Both the position numbers and the translations under genes were made by a program. Below the pieces are notes generated by a model, which saw nothing but the letters and a program-made list of their open reading frames with translations, ran no database searches and had not been told where the DNA came from. A DNA stretch of 64,000 nucleotides from Streptomyces sp. NBRC 110611 (lineage in GTDB: Bacteria; Actinomycetota; Actinomycetes; Streptomycetales; Streptomycetaceae): contig NZ_BBUY01000005.1 in the NCBI RefSeq assembly GCF_001590865.1, positions 186,001 to 250,000 on the forward strand. The letters are read 5' to 3'. The number at the start of each line of letters is the position of its first letter. The first letter of the stretch is position 1. This document shows positions 55,200 through 64,000 of this stretch, piece after piece.

Positions 55200-55916
55200 T
55201 CAGACGGCCTCGTCCTCGACGAGGAGGTTGCGGGTGCGGTTGACATCCACCGGGATGCCGGGGCCCATCGTGGTGGTGATGGTGGTCTTCTTGATGTACC
55301 GGCCCTTGGCAGCGGACGGCTTGAGGCGGCTGATCTCCTCCAGCGCCGCGGCGTAGTTCTCCACCAGCTTGGTCTCGTCGAAGGAGGCCTTGCCGATGAT
55401 GAAGTGGAGGTTCGCGTGCTTGTCCACGCGGAACTCGATCTTGCCGCCCTTGATGTCGGTGACAGCCTTGGCGACATCCGGGGTGACGGTGCCGGTCTTC
55501 GGGTTCGGCATCAGACCACGCGGACCGAGCACGCGGCCGAGGCGGCCGACCTTGCCCATCAGGTCCGGGGTGGCGACGACGGCGTCGAAGTCCAGGCGGC
55601 CCTTGGAGACCTCGTCGATCAGTTCGTCGGAGCCGACGATGTCGGCGCCCGCGGCTTCCGCGGCCGCAGCACGGTCACCGGTCGCGAAGACCAGGACCCG
55701 GGCGGTCTTACCGGTGCCGTGCGGGAGGTTCACGGTGCCACGGACCATCTGGTCGGCCTTGCGCGGGTCGACACCCAGGCGCATGGCGACCTCGACGGTC
55801 GCGTCGAACTTGGCGGACGAGGTGTCCTTGGCGAGACGGACGGCCTCGAGCGGGGCGTACACGCGCTCCCGGTCGATCTTCGCGTCCGCGTTGCGAAGAG
55901 TCTTGCTGCGCTTCAC
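55200..55916 (-). CDS. rplA: 50S ribosomal protein L1
   Basis: 238 aa, standard L1 length, [10 protein letters not shown] start. It contains [15 protein letters not shown], the L1 signature. L1 forms the mobile stalk near the E site and can repress the rplKA operon in other bacteria. It follows rplK by 95 bp. Confidence 0.98.
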   Translation of the reverse strand: MKRSKTLRNADAKIDRERVYAPLEAVRLAKDTSSAKFDATVEVAMRLGVDPRKADQMVRGTVNLPHGTGKTARVLVFATGDRAAAAEAAGADIVGSDELIDEVSKGRLDFDAVVATPDLMGKVGRLGRVLGPRGLMPNPKTGTVTPDVAKAVTDIKGGKIEFRVDKHANLHFIIGKASFDETKLVENYAAALEEISRLKPSAAKGRYIKKTTITTTMGPGIPVDVNRTRNLLVEDEAV

Positions 55917-56011
55917 TTCTGCTCCTGATGAGTGGGGTGGAGTCGTGGTACGGACCAGCGCCTGGTCCTGCCACGGTGCCCTTACGGGCCGAGGTCAGCG
56001 GAGGCTGAGGA

Positions 56012-56446
56012 TCAGCCCTCGACCGTGATGCCCATGGAACGGGCGGTGCCGGCGATGATCTTCGACGCGGCGTCCAGGTCGTTGGCGTTCAGGTCGGGCA
56101 TCTTGGTGGTGGCGATCTCGCGGACCTGCGCCTCGGTGATCTTGGCGACCTTGGTCTTGTGCGGCTCGCCGGAGCCCTTCTCCACGCCCGCGGCCTTCAG
56201 GATGAGCTTCGCGGCCGGCGGGGTCTTGGTGACGAAGGTGAAGGAACGGTCCTCGTAGACCGTGATCTCCACCGGCACGACCATGCCACGCTGCGACTCG
56301 GTCGCGGCGTTGTAGGCCTTGCAGAACTCCATGATGTTGACGCCGTGCTGACCCAGCGCAGGGCCGACCGGCGGGGCCGGGTTCGCGGCGCCGGCCTGGA
56401 TCTGGAGCTTGATGAGCCCCGTGACCTTCTTCTTCTTGGGAGGCAT
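56012..56446 (-). CDS. rplK: 50S ribosomal protein L11
   Basis: 144 aa, normal length. [10 protein letters not shown] start, [20 protein letters not shown], and the C-terminal rRNA-binding domain. L11 lies in the GTPase-associated centre, the thiostrepton site. Two hairpins separate it from nusG upstream, so it may have its own promoter. Confidence 0.98.
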
Positions 56447-56551
56447 AGCTCTCCGGGTCCTTTCGATTCGGGTCTATACCGTCGGCCGGGTTGCTCTCCC
56501 GGCTGAAGGCATACCGCACAACGATAGCGGGTATGGATGCGCGGCTAAAAA

Positions 56552-56617
56552 CCGCGCAGGTCAGACCGTCCCCCGCCAGGGAGTACCCCCGGCGAAAGCT
56601 CCGTCTGACCTGCGCGG
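56552..56617 (-). terminator. 15-bp-stem inverted repeat between nusG and rplK
   Basis: CCGCGCAGGTCAGAC (56552-56566) pairs perfectly with 56603-56617 around a 36-base loop. It is the second of two tandem hairpins after nusG and may be a terminator or an rplKA leader structure. Confidence 0.5.
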
Positions 56618-56628
56618 AAGCGGTACGC

Positions 56629-56664
56629 CTGAAGGGGCCGGCCCGCCCGGACCGGCCCCTTCAG
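56629..56664 (-). terminator. nusG terminator hairpin
   Basis: CTGAAGGGGCCGG pairs perfectly with CCGGCCCCTTCAG around a ten-base loop, starting three bases after the nusG stop codon. No T-run. Confidence 0.75.
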
Positions 56665-56666
56665 GA

Positions 56667-57530
56667 TCAGTTCTTCTGGATCTGGTCGAAGGAGAGCTCC
56701 ACCGGCGTCTCCCGGCCGAAGATCTCCACCAGGCCCTTGACCTTCTTCGAGTCGGCGTTGATCTCGTTGATCGTCGCCTGCAGCGTCGCGAACGGGCCGT
56801 CGGTGACGGTGACGGAGTCGCCCACCTCGAAGTCCAGCACCTGGACCTCGACCTTGCGGGACGGCGCCGGCTTGCCCTCGGCCGCGGCGGCCTCCTTGGC
56901 GGCCTTCTCCTCGGCCTCCGGGGCGAGCATCTTGACGATCTCGTCCAGCGTCAGCGGGTACGGGTCGTAGGCGTTGCCGACGAAGCCGGTGACGCCCGGC
57001 GTGTTGCGGACGACGCCCCAGGACTCGTTCGTCAGATCCATGCGCACGAGCACATAGCCCGGGAGCTTGTTCTGGCGGATGGTCTTGCGCTCGCCGTTCT
57101 TGATCTGGGCGACCTCTTCCTGCGGCACCTCGGCCTGGAAGATGTAGTCCTCGACGTTCAGCGAGACGGCGCGCTGCTCAAGGTTGGTCTTCACGCGGTT
57201 CTCGTAGCCCGCGTAGGTGTGGATGACGTACCACTCACCGGGGAGGCCGCGCAGCTCGTCGCGGAGGGCGGCCACCGGGTCGGCCGGCTCCTGCTCCTCG
57301 GCGTCCGCTGCCTCGGCCGCCTCTTCGGCGGACTCGACGTGCACCGCGGCCTCTTCGGCGGGCTCGCCGGCCGCGGCGTCCTCGGCGTCGAGCTCGTCGA
57401 CGGTGTCGGCGCCCTCGACGATGTCGCGCGCGGTGTCCTCGCCCTCGACCTCGGCCGGGGCAGCCGCGTCAACGTCGGCCGCTGCCGTCTCGGCGGAGTC
57501 GGCGGCGTCGTTCAGGTTCGGGTCAGACAC
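56667..57530 (-). CDS. nusG: transcription termination/antitermination factor NusG
   Basis: 287 aa. The first 90 residues are acidic and Ala-rich, an actinobacterial extension. The NGN domain follows (about 98-195) with [16 protein letters not shown] and [10 protein letters not shown], then a charged linker and the KOW domain (about 225-285) with [13 protein letters not shown]. NusG binds RNA polymerase and links it to Rho or the ribosome. Read after secE, 73 bp apart. Confidence 0.97.
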   Translation of the reverse strand: MSDPNLNDAADSAETAAADVDAAAPAEVEGEDTARDIVEGADTVDELDAEDAAAGEPAEEAAVHVESAEEAAEAADAEEQEPADPVAALRDELRGLPGEWYVIHTYAGYENRVKTNLEQRAVSLNVEDYIFQAEVPQEEVAQIKNGERKTIRQNKLPGYVLVRMDLTNESWGVVRNTPGVTGFVGNAYDPYPLTLDEIVKMLAPEAEEKAAKEAAAAEGKPAPSRKVEVQVLDFEVGDSVTVTDGPFATLQATINEINADSKKVKGLVEIFGRETPVELSFDQIQKN

Positions 57531-57603
57531 GGTGGCTGCTTCTTCCTGGCTTCAAGGGGTTGAACATGCGAAATGGATGCCCGCGCAGGCTCCCTCCGCG
57601 GGA

Positions 57604-57900
57604 TCAGCCGAAGACGTACCCGACGACTCGGTTGATTCCCAAGTCAAGCACGGTTACGAGACCAATCATGATGACAACGAAGACGATCACCACAGTGGTG
57701 TACGTCGACAGCTGGCCACGCGTGGGCCAGACGACCTTACGCAGCTCCGCGACGATCTGGCGGTAAAAGAGTGCGAGACGCGCGAAGGGGCCCTTCTTAC
57801 CGCGCTTGCCGCCACGGCGGGGCTTTTTCTGGGACTCGGCGGCCTCGTCCTCGGAACGACCGCGCTCAGGCATGTCGATGGAGCCCAGGGCGTCCGTCAC
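57604..57900 (-). CDS. secE: preprotein translocase subunit SecE
   Basis: 98 aa from GTG 57900, with GAGG just upstream. A basic, hydrophilic N-terminus (1-40), then the conserved VAELRKVVWPTR amphipathic helix and a single membrane segment (about 68-92). It clamps SecY in the translocon. It precedes nusG, as in most bacteria. Confidence 0.97.
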   Translation of the reverse strand: MTDALGSIDMPERGRSEDEAAESQKKPRRGGKRGKKGPFARLALFYRQIVAELRKVVWPTRGQLSTYTTVVIVFVVIMIGLVTVLDLGINRVVGYVFG

Positions 57901-58002
57901 TCGTCCTCACCTGAATCCGGGTCGTGGCCGTGCCGCGCCCGGTGGAGCCGCACGGCGGTGCATACGTACGCGTGCACGCACTGCGGTGAAGAGTGCGTGT
58001 AG

Positions 58003-58075
58003 CAGGGCCGGAGGGACTTGAACCCCCAACCGCCGGTTTTGGAGACCGGTGCTCTACCAATTGAGCTACGACCCT
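58003..58075 (-). tRNA. tRNA-Trp (CCA)
   Basis: 73 nt cloverleaf with acceptor stem AGGGTCG/CGGCCCT (one T-G pair), D arm GCTC...GAGC, anticodon loop CTCCAAA with anticodon CCA, T loop TTCAAGT, discriminator G. CCA end not encoded. Upstream of secE on the same strand. Confidence 0.97.
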
Positions 58076-58257
58076 TTGTGGTTCCCCAACCTACCGCATG
58101 CGGCCGACTGCACTAAGTGCGTGCGTCGCGGCGACCCGTTGGGAGCCAACGGTCAGCGAGTGTACGTGGTTCCGGGCCGGGCGTCGAACAGGATCCTCCC
58201 GGGCGGCGCCCGCAAACCCGTGTGCCGGGCCCGTCGGGGGTCTGCAACGATGCCTTC

Positions 58258-59493
58258 ATGAGCCCTGCAAACCCATCCGTACCGTCCGCCAGCGACCGCC
58301 GGGTCTCGGCCCGCGTCGGTTCGATCTCCGAGTCCGCGACCCTCGCCGTCGACGCCAAGGCGAAGGCCCTCAAGGCCGCCGGACGCCCGGTGATCGGGTT
58401 CGGCGCCGGTGAGCCCGACTTCCCCACGCCGGACTACATCGTCGAGGCCGCCGTCGAGGCCTGCCGCAACCCGAAGTACCACCGCTACACCCCGGCCGGC
58501 GGCCTCCCCGAGCTGAAGTCCGCGATCGCCGCGAAGACGCTGCGCGACTCCGGCTACGAGGTCGAGGCGGCGAACGTCCTGGTGACGAACGGCGGCAAGC
58601 AGGCCATCTACGAGGCGTTCGCCGCCATCCTGGACCCGGGTGACGAGGTCATCGTCCCTGCGCCCTACTGGACCACCTACCCGGAGTCGATCCGGCTCGC
58701 GGGCGGCGTCCCCGTCGAGGTCGTCGCCGACGAGACCACCGGCTACCGCGTGACCGTCGAGCAGCTGGAGGCGGCCCGTACGGAGCACACCAAGGTGCTG
58801 CTCTTCGTCTCGCCGTCCAACCCGACCGGCGCGGTCTACACCCGTGACCAGGTCGAGGCGGTCGGCCGCTGGGCCGCCGAGCACGGCCTGTGGGTGCTGA
58901 CCGACGAGATCTACGAGCACCTGGTCTACGGCGACGCCACGTTCTCGTCGCTGCCGGTGGTCGTGCCCGAGCTGCGCGACAAGTGCATCATCGTCAACGG
59001 CGTGGCGAAGACGTACGCGATGACCGGCTGGCGGGTGGGGTGGGCGATCGGCCCCAAGGACGTCATCAAGGCCGCCACGAACCTCCAGTCGCACGCCACC
59101 TCCAACGTCTCCAACGTCGCGCAGGCCGCGGCCATCGCGGCGGTCTCCGGTGACCTGACGGCCGTCGAGGAGATGAAGACCGCCTTCGACCGGCGCCGCC
59201 GGACGATCGTGCGGATGCTCAACGAGATCGACGGAGTCCTCTGCCCGGAGCCGGAGGGCGCGTTCTACGCCTACCCGTCGGTGAAGGAGCTGCTGGGCAA
59301 GGAGATCCGCGGCAAGCGCCCGGCGACGAGCGTCGAGCTGGCCGAGCTGATCCTGGAGGAGGCGGAGGTCGCCGTCGTCCCGGGCGAGGCCTTCGGCACC
59401 CCCGGCTACCTGCGGCTGTCGTACGCGCTCGGCGACGAGGACCTGGTCGAGGGCGTGTCCCGGATCCAGAAGCTGCTGGCGGAGGCGAAGTAG
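58258..59493 (+). CDS. aspC: pyridoxal-phosphate aminotransferase, aspartate aminotransferase type
   Basis: 411 aa from ATG 58258; the open frame continues upstream but overlaps non-coding sequence. Fold-type I class I aminotransferase. Seen: [10 protein letters not shown] and [24 protein letters not shown] (substrate-binding Asn), the [11 protein letters not shown]sp that holds the pyridine ring, and Lys251 in [15 protein letters not shown], which forms the Schiff base. It matches the type I-gamma aspartate/prephenate aminotransferases of actinomycetes; substrate preference cannot be read from sequence. Divergent from tRNA-Trp. Confidence 0.93.
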   Translation: MSPANPSVPSASDRRVSARVGSISESATLAVDAKAKALKAAGRPVIGFGAGEPDFPTPDYIVEAAVEACRNPKYHRYTPAGGLPELKSAIAAKTLRDSGYEVEAANVLVTNGGKQAIYEAFAAILDPGDEVIVPAPYWTTYPESIRLAGGVPVEVVADETTGYRVTVEQLEAARTEHTKVLLFVSPSNPTGAVYTRDQVEAVGRWAAEHGLWVLTDEIYEHLVYGDATFSSLPVVVPELRDKCIIVNGVAKTYAMTGWRVGWAIGPKDVIKAATNLQSHATSNVSNVAQAAAIAAVSGDLTAVEEMKTAFDRRRRTIVRMLNEIDGVLCPEPEGAFYAYPSVKELLGKEIRGKRPATSVELAELILEEAEVAVVPGEAFGTPGYLRLSYALGDEDLVEGVSRIQKLLAEAK

Positions 59494-59620
59494 CGCCACG
59501 CGCCGAGTGGGCCGAGCGGGCAGCCGGGAGGTGTTCCGGCTGCCCGCTCAGCCGTTCTGCGGGACACCCCTTCGCGAAAGGCCCTACCGGCCGGGGGCCC
59601 GCGTGCGGCAAGATCTCCGA

Positions 59621-60664
59621 ATGGAGAGCAACCGTGCCCGCGACGGAGCCGGCGTCCGAGACCTGCGCCGGCTGCCGAAGGCCCATCTGCACCTGCATTT
59701 CACCGGCTCGATGCGGCCCGCGACCCTGCTGGACCTCGCCGACAAGTACGGCGTCCATCTGCCGGAGGCGCTGAGCAGCGGAAAGCCGCCCAAGCTGCGG
59801 GCCACGGACGAGCGCGGCTGGTTCCGCTTCCAGCGGCTGTACGACATCGCCCGGTCGTGTCTGCGCGCGCCCGAGGACATCCAGCGGCTGGTGCGCGAGG
59901 CCGCCGAGGAGGACGTCCGCGACGGGTCGCGCTGGCTGGAGATCCAGGTCGACCCGACCTCGTACGCGCCGCGGCTGGGCGGCCTGATCCCGGCGCTGGA
60001 GATCATCCTGGACGCGGTGCACGGCGCCTCCCGCGACACCGGCCTGGGCATCCGCGTCCTGGTCGCGGCGAACCGTACGAAGCACCCGCTGGACGCCCGT
60101 ACGCTGGCCCGGCTCGCGGTGCGCTACGCCGACCGGGGCGTGGTCGGCTTCGGGCTCTCCAACGACGAACGGCGGGGTTTCGCCCGCGACTTCGACCGGG
60201 CCTTCGCCATCGCCCGGGAGGGCGGGCTGCTGGCCGCCCCGCACGGCGGTGAGCTGTCCGGTCCGGCCAGTGTCCGGGACTGCCTGGACGATCTGCACGC
60301 GGGGCGGGTGGGGCACGGCGTGCGGGCCGTGGAGGACCCCGCGCTGCTGCGCCGGCTGGCCGCGCGCGGGGTGACCTGCGAGGTGTGCCCGACGTCGAAT
60401 GTGGCGCTGGGGGTCTACGAGAAGCAGGCGGACGTACCGCTGCGGACCCTCTTCGACGCCGGTGTGCCGATGGCGCTGGGCGCGGACGACCCGCTGCTGT
60501 TCGGGGCGCGGCTGGCCGCCCAGTACGAGGCCGCCCGGACCGCGCACGGCTTCACCGACGAGGAACTGGCCGAGCTGGCCCGCCAGTCGGTCCGCGGCTC
60601 GCGCGCCCCGGAGGACGAGCGGCGGCGGCTGCTGGCGGACATCGACGCCTGGCTGGCCTCCTGA
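59621..60664 (+). CDS. add: adenosine deaminase
   Basis: 347 aa from ATG 59621, chosen because homology begins there and the extra 38 upstream codons read into intergenic sequence. Converts adenosine to inosine. Metal ligands in KAHLHLHFTGS (His22-His26 region), the HGGEL counterpart of the usual HAGE, VGHGVRAV, and the Asp pair in LGADDPLLF. Length is normal for the family. It converges on murB across a perfect palindrome. Confidence 0.92.
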   Translation: MESNRARDGAGVRDLRRLPKAHLHLHFTGSMRPATLLDLADKYGVHLPEALSSGKPPKLRATDERGWFRFQRLYDIARSCLRAPEDIQRLVREAAEEDVRDGSRWLEIQVDPTSYAPRLGGLIPALEIILDAVHGASRDTGLGIRVLVAANRTKHPLDARTLARLAVRYADRGVVGFGLSNDERRGFARDFDRAFAIAREGGLLAAPHGGELSGPASVRDCLDDLHAGRVGHGVRAVEDPALLRRLAARGVTCEVCPTSNVALGVYEKQADVPLRTLFDAGVPMALGADDPLLFGARLAAQYEAARTAHGFTDEELAELARQSVRGSRAPEDERRRLLADIDAWLAS

Positions 60665-60666
60665 CC

Positions 60667-60690
60667 TCACCGACTCACGTGAGTCGGTGA
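60667..60690. terminator. perfect 24-bp palindrome between add and murB
   Basis: TCACCGACTCAC followed at once by its reverse complement GTGAGTCGGTGA, two bases after the add stop codon and 15 bp before that of murB. Likely a bidirectional terminator for the convergent pair. Confidence 0.7.
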
Positions 60691-60704
60691 CCTGACAAGG
60701 GGCC

Positions 60705-61763
60705 TTACAGGCTGACGCCGACCGTCACCGGCTCGTTCACCAGCGTGACCCCGAAGGCCTCCCGCACGCCGTCCCGGACCTCCCGGGCCAGCGCGAGCAG
60801 GTCCTCCGTGGTGGCCTCGCCGCGGTTGGTGAGCGCGAGGGTGTGCTTGGTGGAGATCCGGGCCGGGCCCGTGCCGTAGCCCTTGGTGAAGCCGGCCCGG
60901 TCGATGAGCCAGGCGGCGGAGGTCTTCACCAGACCGTCGCCGGCCGGGAAGGCGGGCGGGGCGGTGTCGGGGCCGAGGCGGTCCTGGACGCGCCCCAGGA
61001 AGGCGGCGTGCTCGGCCTCGGTGAGGACCGGGTTGGTGAAGAAGGAGCCGGCCGACCAGGTGTCGTGGTCCGCGGGGTCCAGCACCATGCCCTTGCCCGC
61101 GCGCAGGGCCAGGACGGTCTTCCGGGCGATGGCCACCGGGACGCGGTCGCCGGCCTCGACGCCGAGGGCGCGGGCGGTCTCGGCGTACTTCAGGGGCGCG
61201 GAGAGGCCGCCGGCGTCCTCCAGGGCGAAGCGCACCCGGAGCACCACGAACCGGTCCGGGTGCTCCTTGAAGCGGCTGTGGCGGTAGGCGAAACCGCACT
61301 CGTCGCCGGGGATGACGACCGTCTCGCCGGCGCGGCGGTCGTAGGCGACGACCTCGGTGACCGTGGCGGAGACGTCCTGGCCGTACGCGCCCACGTTCTG
61401 GATCGGGGTGGCGCCCGCCGAGCCGGGGATGCCGGCCAGGCACTCGATACCGGCCAGGCCGGCCTCGACCGCACGGGCGACCGCGTCGGACCAGTTCTCG
61501 CCGGCGGCGAGTTCCAGTGCCGTGCCGTCGAGCCGGAAGCCCGTGGTGGCGATGCGCAGAGCGGTGCCGTCGAAGCCCTTGTCGCCGATGACGAGGTTGC
61601 TGCCGCCGCCGATGATCAGCAGCGGGGTGCCGGCGTCGTCCGCCGCGCGGACGGTGGCGATCACCTCCTCGTCGGTGGCGGCCGTGACGAGGCGGGTCGC
61701 CGGGCCGCCGAGGCGGAAGGTGGTCAGCGGGGCGAGGGGGGCGTCATGGAGTTCCTGCACCCG
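60705..61763 (-). CDS. murB: UDP-N-acetylenolpyruvoylglucosamine reductase
   Basis: 352 aa from GTG 61763 (VQELHDAPLAPLTTFRLGG), chosen because this is where the family begins; the longer reading to GTG 61793 would start inside a hairpin. FAD enzyme that makes UDP-MurNAc for peptidoglycan, in the cytoplasm. Seen: LIIGGGSNLVIGD and GIPGSAGATPIQNVGAYG (FAD-binding), YRHSRFK, the catalytic Ser in SAGSFFTNP, and a C-terminal Glu in LVNEPV. The start codon sits five bases from a strong hairpin and has no clear ribosome site. Confidence 0.94.
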   Translation of the reverse strand, partial: RVQELHDAPLAPLTTFRLGGPATRLVTAATDEEVIATVRAADDAGTPLLIIGGGSNLVIGDKGFDGTALRIATTGFRLDGTALELAAGENWSDAVARAVEAGLAGIECLAGIPGSAGATPIQNVGAYGQDVSATVTEVVAYDRRAGETVVIPGDECGFAYRHSRFKEHPDRFVVLRVRFALEDAGGLSAPLKYAETARALGVEAGDRVPVAIARKTVLALRAGKGMVLDPADHDTWSAGSFFTNPVLTEAEHAAFLGRVQDRLGPDTAPPAFPAGDGLVKTSAAWLIDRAGFTKGYGTGPARISTKHTLALTNRGEATTEDLLALAREVRDGVREAFGVTLVNEPVTVGVSL

Positions 61764-61768
61764 GCCAA

Positions 61769-61808
61769 GGGTACGGGCACCCGGTGACACCACCGGGTGC
61801 CCGTACCC
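61769..61808 (-). terminator. 18-bp perfect hairpin upstream of murB
   Basis: GGGTACGGGCACCCGGTG (61769-61786) pairs perfectly with 61791-61808, loop ACAC. It lies between the dehydratase stop (61832) and the murB start (61763). Best read as the terminator of the hadA/hadB-like operon, but it abuts the murB start. Confidence 0.75.
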
Positions 61809-61831
61809 GTCTATGCCCGAGGTGCGGACGC

Positions 61832-62266
61832 TCAGGCCAGGCGGACCACCGCGCGGGCCATGCCCAGCACCTTCTGGCCCGCGCTCCGCGCGGTGAGGTC
61901 GACCCGGACCGTACGGGCCTCGTCGTCGAGCTTGGCCGCGACCTTGGCGCTGACCTCTATCACGGCGCCGTTGTCGTCGTTGGGGACGATGACCGGCTTG
62001 GTGAAGCGCACGCCGTACTCGACGACCGCGCCCGGGTCGCCGGTCCAGTCGGTGACCACCCGGACCGCCGCGGCCATGGTGAACATGCCGTGGGCGATGA
62101 CGTCCGGCAGCCCGACCTCCTTGGCGAACTTCTCGTTCCAGTGGATGGGGTTGAAATCGCCGGAGGCGCCCGCGTACCTGACGAGTGTGGCCCGGCTCAC
62201 GGGAAAGTCCTGCGCCGGGAGTTCGGTGCCGGCCTCGACCTCGTCGTAGGAAATCTTGGCAGTCAT
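61832..62266 (-). CDS. MaoC-like (R)-specific hydratase/dehydratase, HadB-type
   Basis: 144 aa from ATG 62266 with GGAGGAGG upstream. Single hot-dog fold with the hydratase catalytic pair Asp/His in YAGASGDFNPIHW, then IAHGMFTMAA. This is the catalytic partner of the HadA-HadB type beta-hydroxyacyl dehydratases known from mycobacteria. It follows the HadA-like gene with one base between stop and start (TGAGATG), so the two form one operon and probably a heterodimer. In Streptomyces the role is most likely in fatty acid synthesis or modification; this is inference. Confidence 0.88.
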   Translation of the reverse strand: MTAKISYDEVEAGTELPAQDFPVSRATLVRYAGASGDFNPIHWNEKFAKEVGLPDVIAHGMFTMAAAVRVVTDWTGDPGAVVEYGVRFTKPVIVPNDDNGAVIEVSAKVAAKLDDEARTVRVDLTARSAGQKVLGMARAVVRLA

Positions 62267-62267
62267 C

Positions 62268-62723
62268 TCAGGCCTCCTCCTTCGCGGCACGGACGACCAG
62301 CTTGGTGAAAGCGGTGACGACGTGTTCGCCCGCTTCGTCGTGCACCTCGCCGCGGATGTCGATGATGTCGTTGCCGGCCATCGACTTGATCGCCTCGATG
62401 GTGGAGGTGACGGTCAGCCGGTCACCGCTGCGTACCGGCCGCGTGTAGGCGAACTTCTGGTCGCCGTGCACCATGCGGTCGTAGTCCAGGCCCAGTTGCG
62501 GGTCCGCGACGACCTCTCCCGCGGCCGCGAAAGTGATCGCGAACACAAAAGTCGGCGGTGCGATCACATCGGGGTGGCCGAGTGCCCTGGCCGCTTCGGC
62601 ATCGGTGTAAGCGGGGTTGGTGTCACCGATCGCCTCGGCGAATTCCCGGATCTTCTCCCGGCCGACCTCGTAAGGCGTGGTGGGCGGATACGTACGGCCG
62701 ACAAAGGACTGGTCGAGCGCCAT
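62268..62723 (-). CDS. HadA-like dehydratase subunit (FAS1-like dehydratase, non-catalytic)
   Basis: 151 aa from ATG 62723 with GGAGG nine bases upstream. Hot-dog fold similar to its neighbour, but the catalytic region reads FAEAIGDTNPAY, so the hydratase His is replaced. This is the pattern of mycobacterial HadA, which binds the acyl chain while HadB provides catalysis. First gene of the two-gene operon, downstream of rpmG. Confidence 0.87.
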   Translation of the reverse strand: MALDQSFVGRTYPPTTPYEVGREKIREFAEAIGDTNPAYTDAEAARALGHPDVIAPPTFVFAITFAAAGEVVADPQLGLDYDRMVHGDQKFAYTRPVRSGDRLTVTSTIEAIKSMAGNDIIDIRGEVHDEAGEHVVTAFTKLVVRAAKEEA

Positions 62724-62758
62724 GGCCCGCAACCTCCGTTTACTGATGGTGATAACGC

Positions 62759-62794
62759 CGTGAGGCCGCCCCCATTCCTGGGGACGGCCTCACG
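62759..62794 (-). terminator. hairpin after rpmG
   Basis: CGTGAGGCCG (62759-62768) pairs with CGGCCTCACG (62785-62794); the loop includes a CCCCC/GGGG segment that can extend the stem. It lies 13-48 bp past the rpmG stop. Confidence 0.7.
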
Positions 62795-62806
62795 GACGAG
62801 CCTGTG

Positions 62807-62971
62807 TTATCGCGTCTCGCGGTGCGCGGTGTGCGAGTTGCAGCGCGGGCAGTGCTTCTTCATCTCCATGCGGTCCGGGTTGTTACGCCGGTTCTTCTTG
62901 GTGATGTAGTTCCGCTCCTTGCACTCCACGCAGGCCAGCGTGATCTTCGGGCGGACGTCGGTGGCAGCCAC
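62807..62971 (-). CDS. rpmG: 50S ribosomal protein L33
   Basis: 54 aa from GTG 62971 (AAGGAG upstream); the longer ORF to 63043 is spurious. Zinc-ribbon L33 with both CxxC pairs (CVEC and CPRC) and [17 protein letters not shown]. The presence of the cysteines makes it the zinc-dependent form. Confidence 0.96.
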   Translation of the reverse strand: MAATDVRPKITLACVECKERNYITKKNRRNNPDRMEMKKHCPRCNSHTAHRETR

Positions 62972-63059
62972 GTGAGTGCTCCTTGACGGACGGATGGACG
63001 GATTAACGCAGAAAAGAGTAGCCGATCGAAGGACCGACCCCACAATCGGCTACTGTCTG

Positions 63060-63132
63060 TAGCGGTGACCGGACTTGAACCGGTGACACAGCGATTATGA
63101 GCCGCTTGCTCTACCGACTGAGCTACACCGCT
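63060..63132 (-). tRNA. tRNA-Met (CAT), elongator
   Basis: 73 nt, acceptor stem AGCGGTG/CACCGCT, anticodon loop CTCATAA with anticodon CAT, T loop TTCAAGT, discriminator A. It lacks the three G-C anticodon-stem pairs of initiator tRNA. Upstream of rpmG on the same strand. Confidence 0.95.
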
Positions 63133-63178
63133 GCGATGCGCGTGGACCCCGTCCGAAGACGGGAGCCTCACACATCAG

Positions 63179-63251
63179 AGCCCCAAAACGGAATCGAACC
63201 GTTGACCTTCTCCTTACCATGGAGACGCTCTGCCGACTGAGCTATTGGGGC
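63179..63251 (-). tRNA. tRNA-Thr (GGT)
   Basis: 73 nt, acceptor stem GCCCCAA/TTGGGGC, anticodon stem TCTCC/GGAGA with loop ATGGTAA and anticodon GGT, T loop TTCGATT. 46 bp upstream of tRNA-Met, same strand. Confidence 0.95.
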
Positions 63252-63431
63252 GAGCGATGAAGACATTACACGGCCCGCCGCCAAACGTGAAATCCGTACC
63301 GGCGGCCGCGGCCCGCCCGCCCCGCGCACCACACCGGTACGACTATTGCGCGCCTGCGCCAAGCTCCCCCGGCGGCGCCCTAATCTCAAAGGCACGCTGC
63401 GTGATCATGTACGCCGGGCCCTCGAGGAGCG

Positions 63432-64000
63432 CGATGACCGACAGCACTTCGCCGCAGCCGCAGCCCCAGCCGGGAAAGCCGGGCGGCCCCGGCCGGCGCA
63501 CCAGGGCGGACAGCGGCGCGCTGGTCCTGTGCGGCGCCCGGCTCGCCGACGGCCGCACCGTGGACGTACGGCTGGGCGGCGGATGCATCGAGGCCGTGGG
63601 GACGGCCGGCAGCCTCGCCCCGCAGGGCTCCCGCGTCGACCTGGCCGGCTACCTCCTGCTGCCCGCCCCCGCCGAGCCCCACGCGCACTGCGACACCGCG
63701 CTGACGGCGGACTCCGAGGGCCCGGCCTCCGACTCCCCCGACGATGTCCAGCGGCGCACCACCGAGGCCGCGCTGCTGCAGCTGGGGCACGGCGCCACCG
63801 CCTCCCGCAGCCATGTCCGGATCGGCGACGTACAGGGGCTGCGCTCCCTGCAGGCGGTGCTCCAGGCCCGCCGGTCGCTGCGCGGGCTGGCCGATCTGGC
63901 GGCGGTCGCGGTGCCGCGGGTGCTGACCGGGGTGGCCGGCGCGGACGGGCTGGCGATGCTGCGGGACGCGGTGAAGATGGGCGCCTCGGTGATCGGCGGC
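63432..64000 (+). CDS. amidohydrolase, cytosine deaminase-like, N-terminal part
   Basis: 189 codons from ATG 63432 (GGAG two bases before), cut by the window end. After a Pro-rich start (1-22) it shows the composite beta-domain of amidohydrolases and the metal-binding HxH motif in PAPAEPHAHCD (about 76-86), then the first strands and helices of the TIM barrel. That places it in the amidohydrolase superfamily, nearest the cytosine deaminase-like group. The substrate is not determinable from this part. Confidence 0.85.

Noticed and set aside
58003..63251. tRNA genes as phage or integrative-element attachment sites
   Set aside because: No integrase, no repeated tRNA 3' end and no foreign-looking genes next to them.

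Overview
The window is high-GC actinobacterial DNA, almost certainly from a Streptomyces or close relative. Third codon positions are strongly G/C, GTG and TTG starts are common, and the right half holds the str, rpoBC, rplJL, rplKA and nusG-secE genes in the order known from streptomycete chromosomes, including a lipoprotein gene between rplA and rplJ and tRNA-Trp next to secE.

Left part (1-39 kb) is one end of a hybrid trans-AT polyketide synthase / NRPS cluster. Four giant proteins are read leftward in this order: (A) 26161-32601, LnmK-like domain-ACP-KS-KR-ACP-KS; (B) 11597-26137, DH-ACP-KR-KS-KR-MT-ACP-KS-KR-ACP-KS-ACP; (C) 6750-11600, C-A-PCP-KS; (D) 1-6749, DH-KR-ACP-KS-DH-KR and off the left edge. 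No module contains an AT domain. Two modules are split between proteins, each time just after a KS. Around them lie a Sfp-type phosphopantetheinyl transferase, a crotonyl-CoA carboxylase/reductase, a LAL-type LuxR regulator and a type II thioesterase. A CCCCTA/TAGGGG motif recurs about 100-130 bp upstream of several of these genes and may be the regulator's operator.

The domain order predicts a diene starter end, a geminal or alpha-methylated hydroxy unit, a second hydroxy unit, an unreduced unit (the likely ethylmalonyl site), an inserted glycine, and then a second diene. That is the goldinonic acid-glycine-diene order of kirromycin-type elfamycins, antibiotics whose target is EF-Tu. The next gene to the right is the housekeeping tuf gene. 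Its product carries Thr where E. coli has Ala375, a classic kirromycin-resistance position. Cluster and target therefore sit side by side, and the target appears to carry a self-resistance allele. This is the main finding.

Right part (39-64 kb) is core genome: rpsL-rpsG-fusA-tuf, a small DUF1707/DUF4190 membrane protein, rpoB-rpoC, rplJ-rplL, a lipoprotein, nusG-rplK-rplA, secE, tRNA-Trp, an aspartate aminotransferase, an adenosine deaminase, murB, a HadA/HadB-like dehydratase pair, rpmG, tRNA-Met, tRNA-Thr and the start of an amidohydrolase. Many hairpins mark operon ends. Candidate housekeeping promoters can be read upstream of rpsL and rpoB. No insertion sequence, CRISPR array or phage gene was seen.
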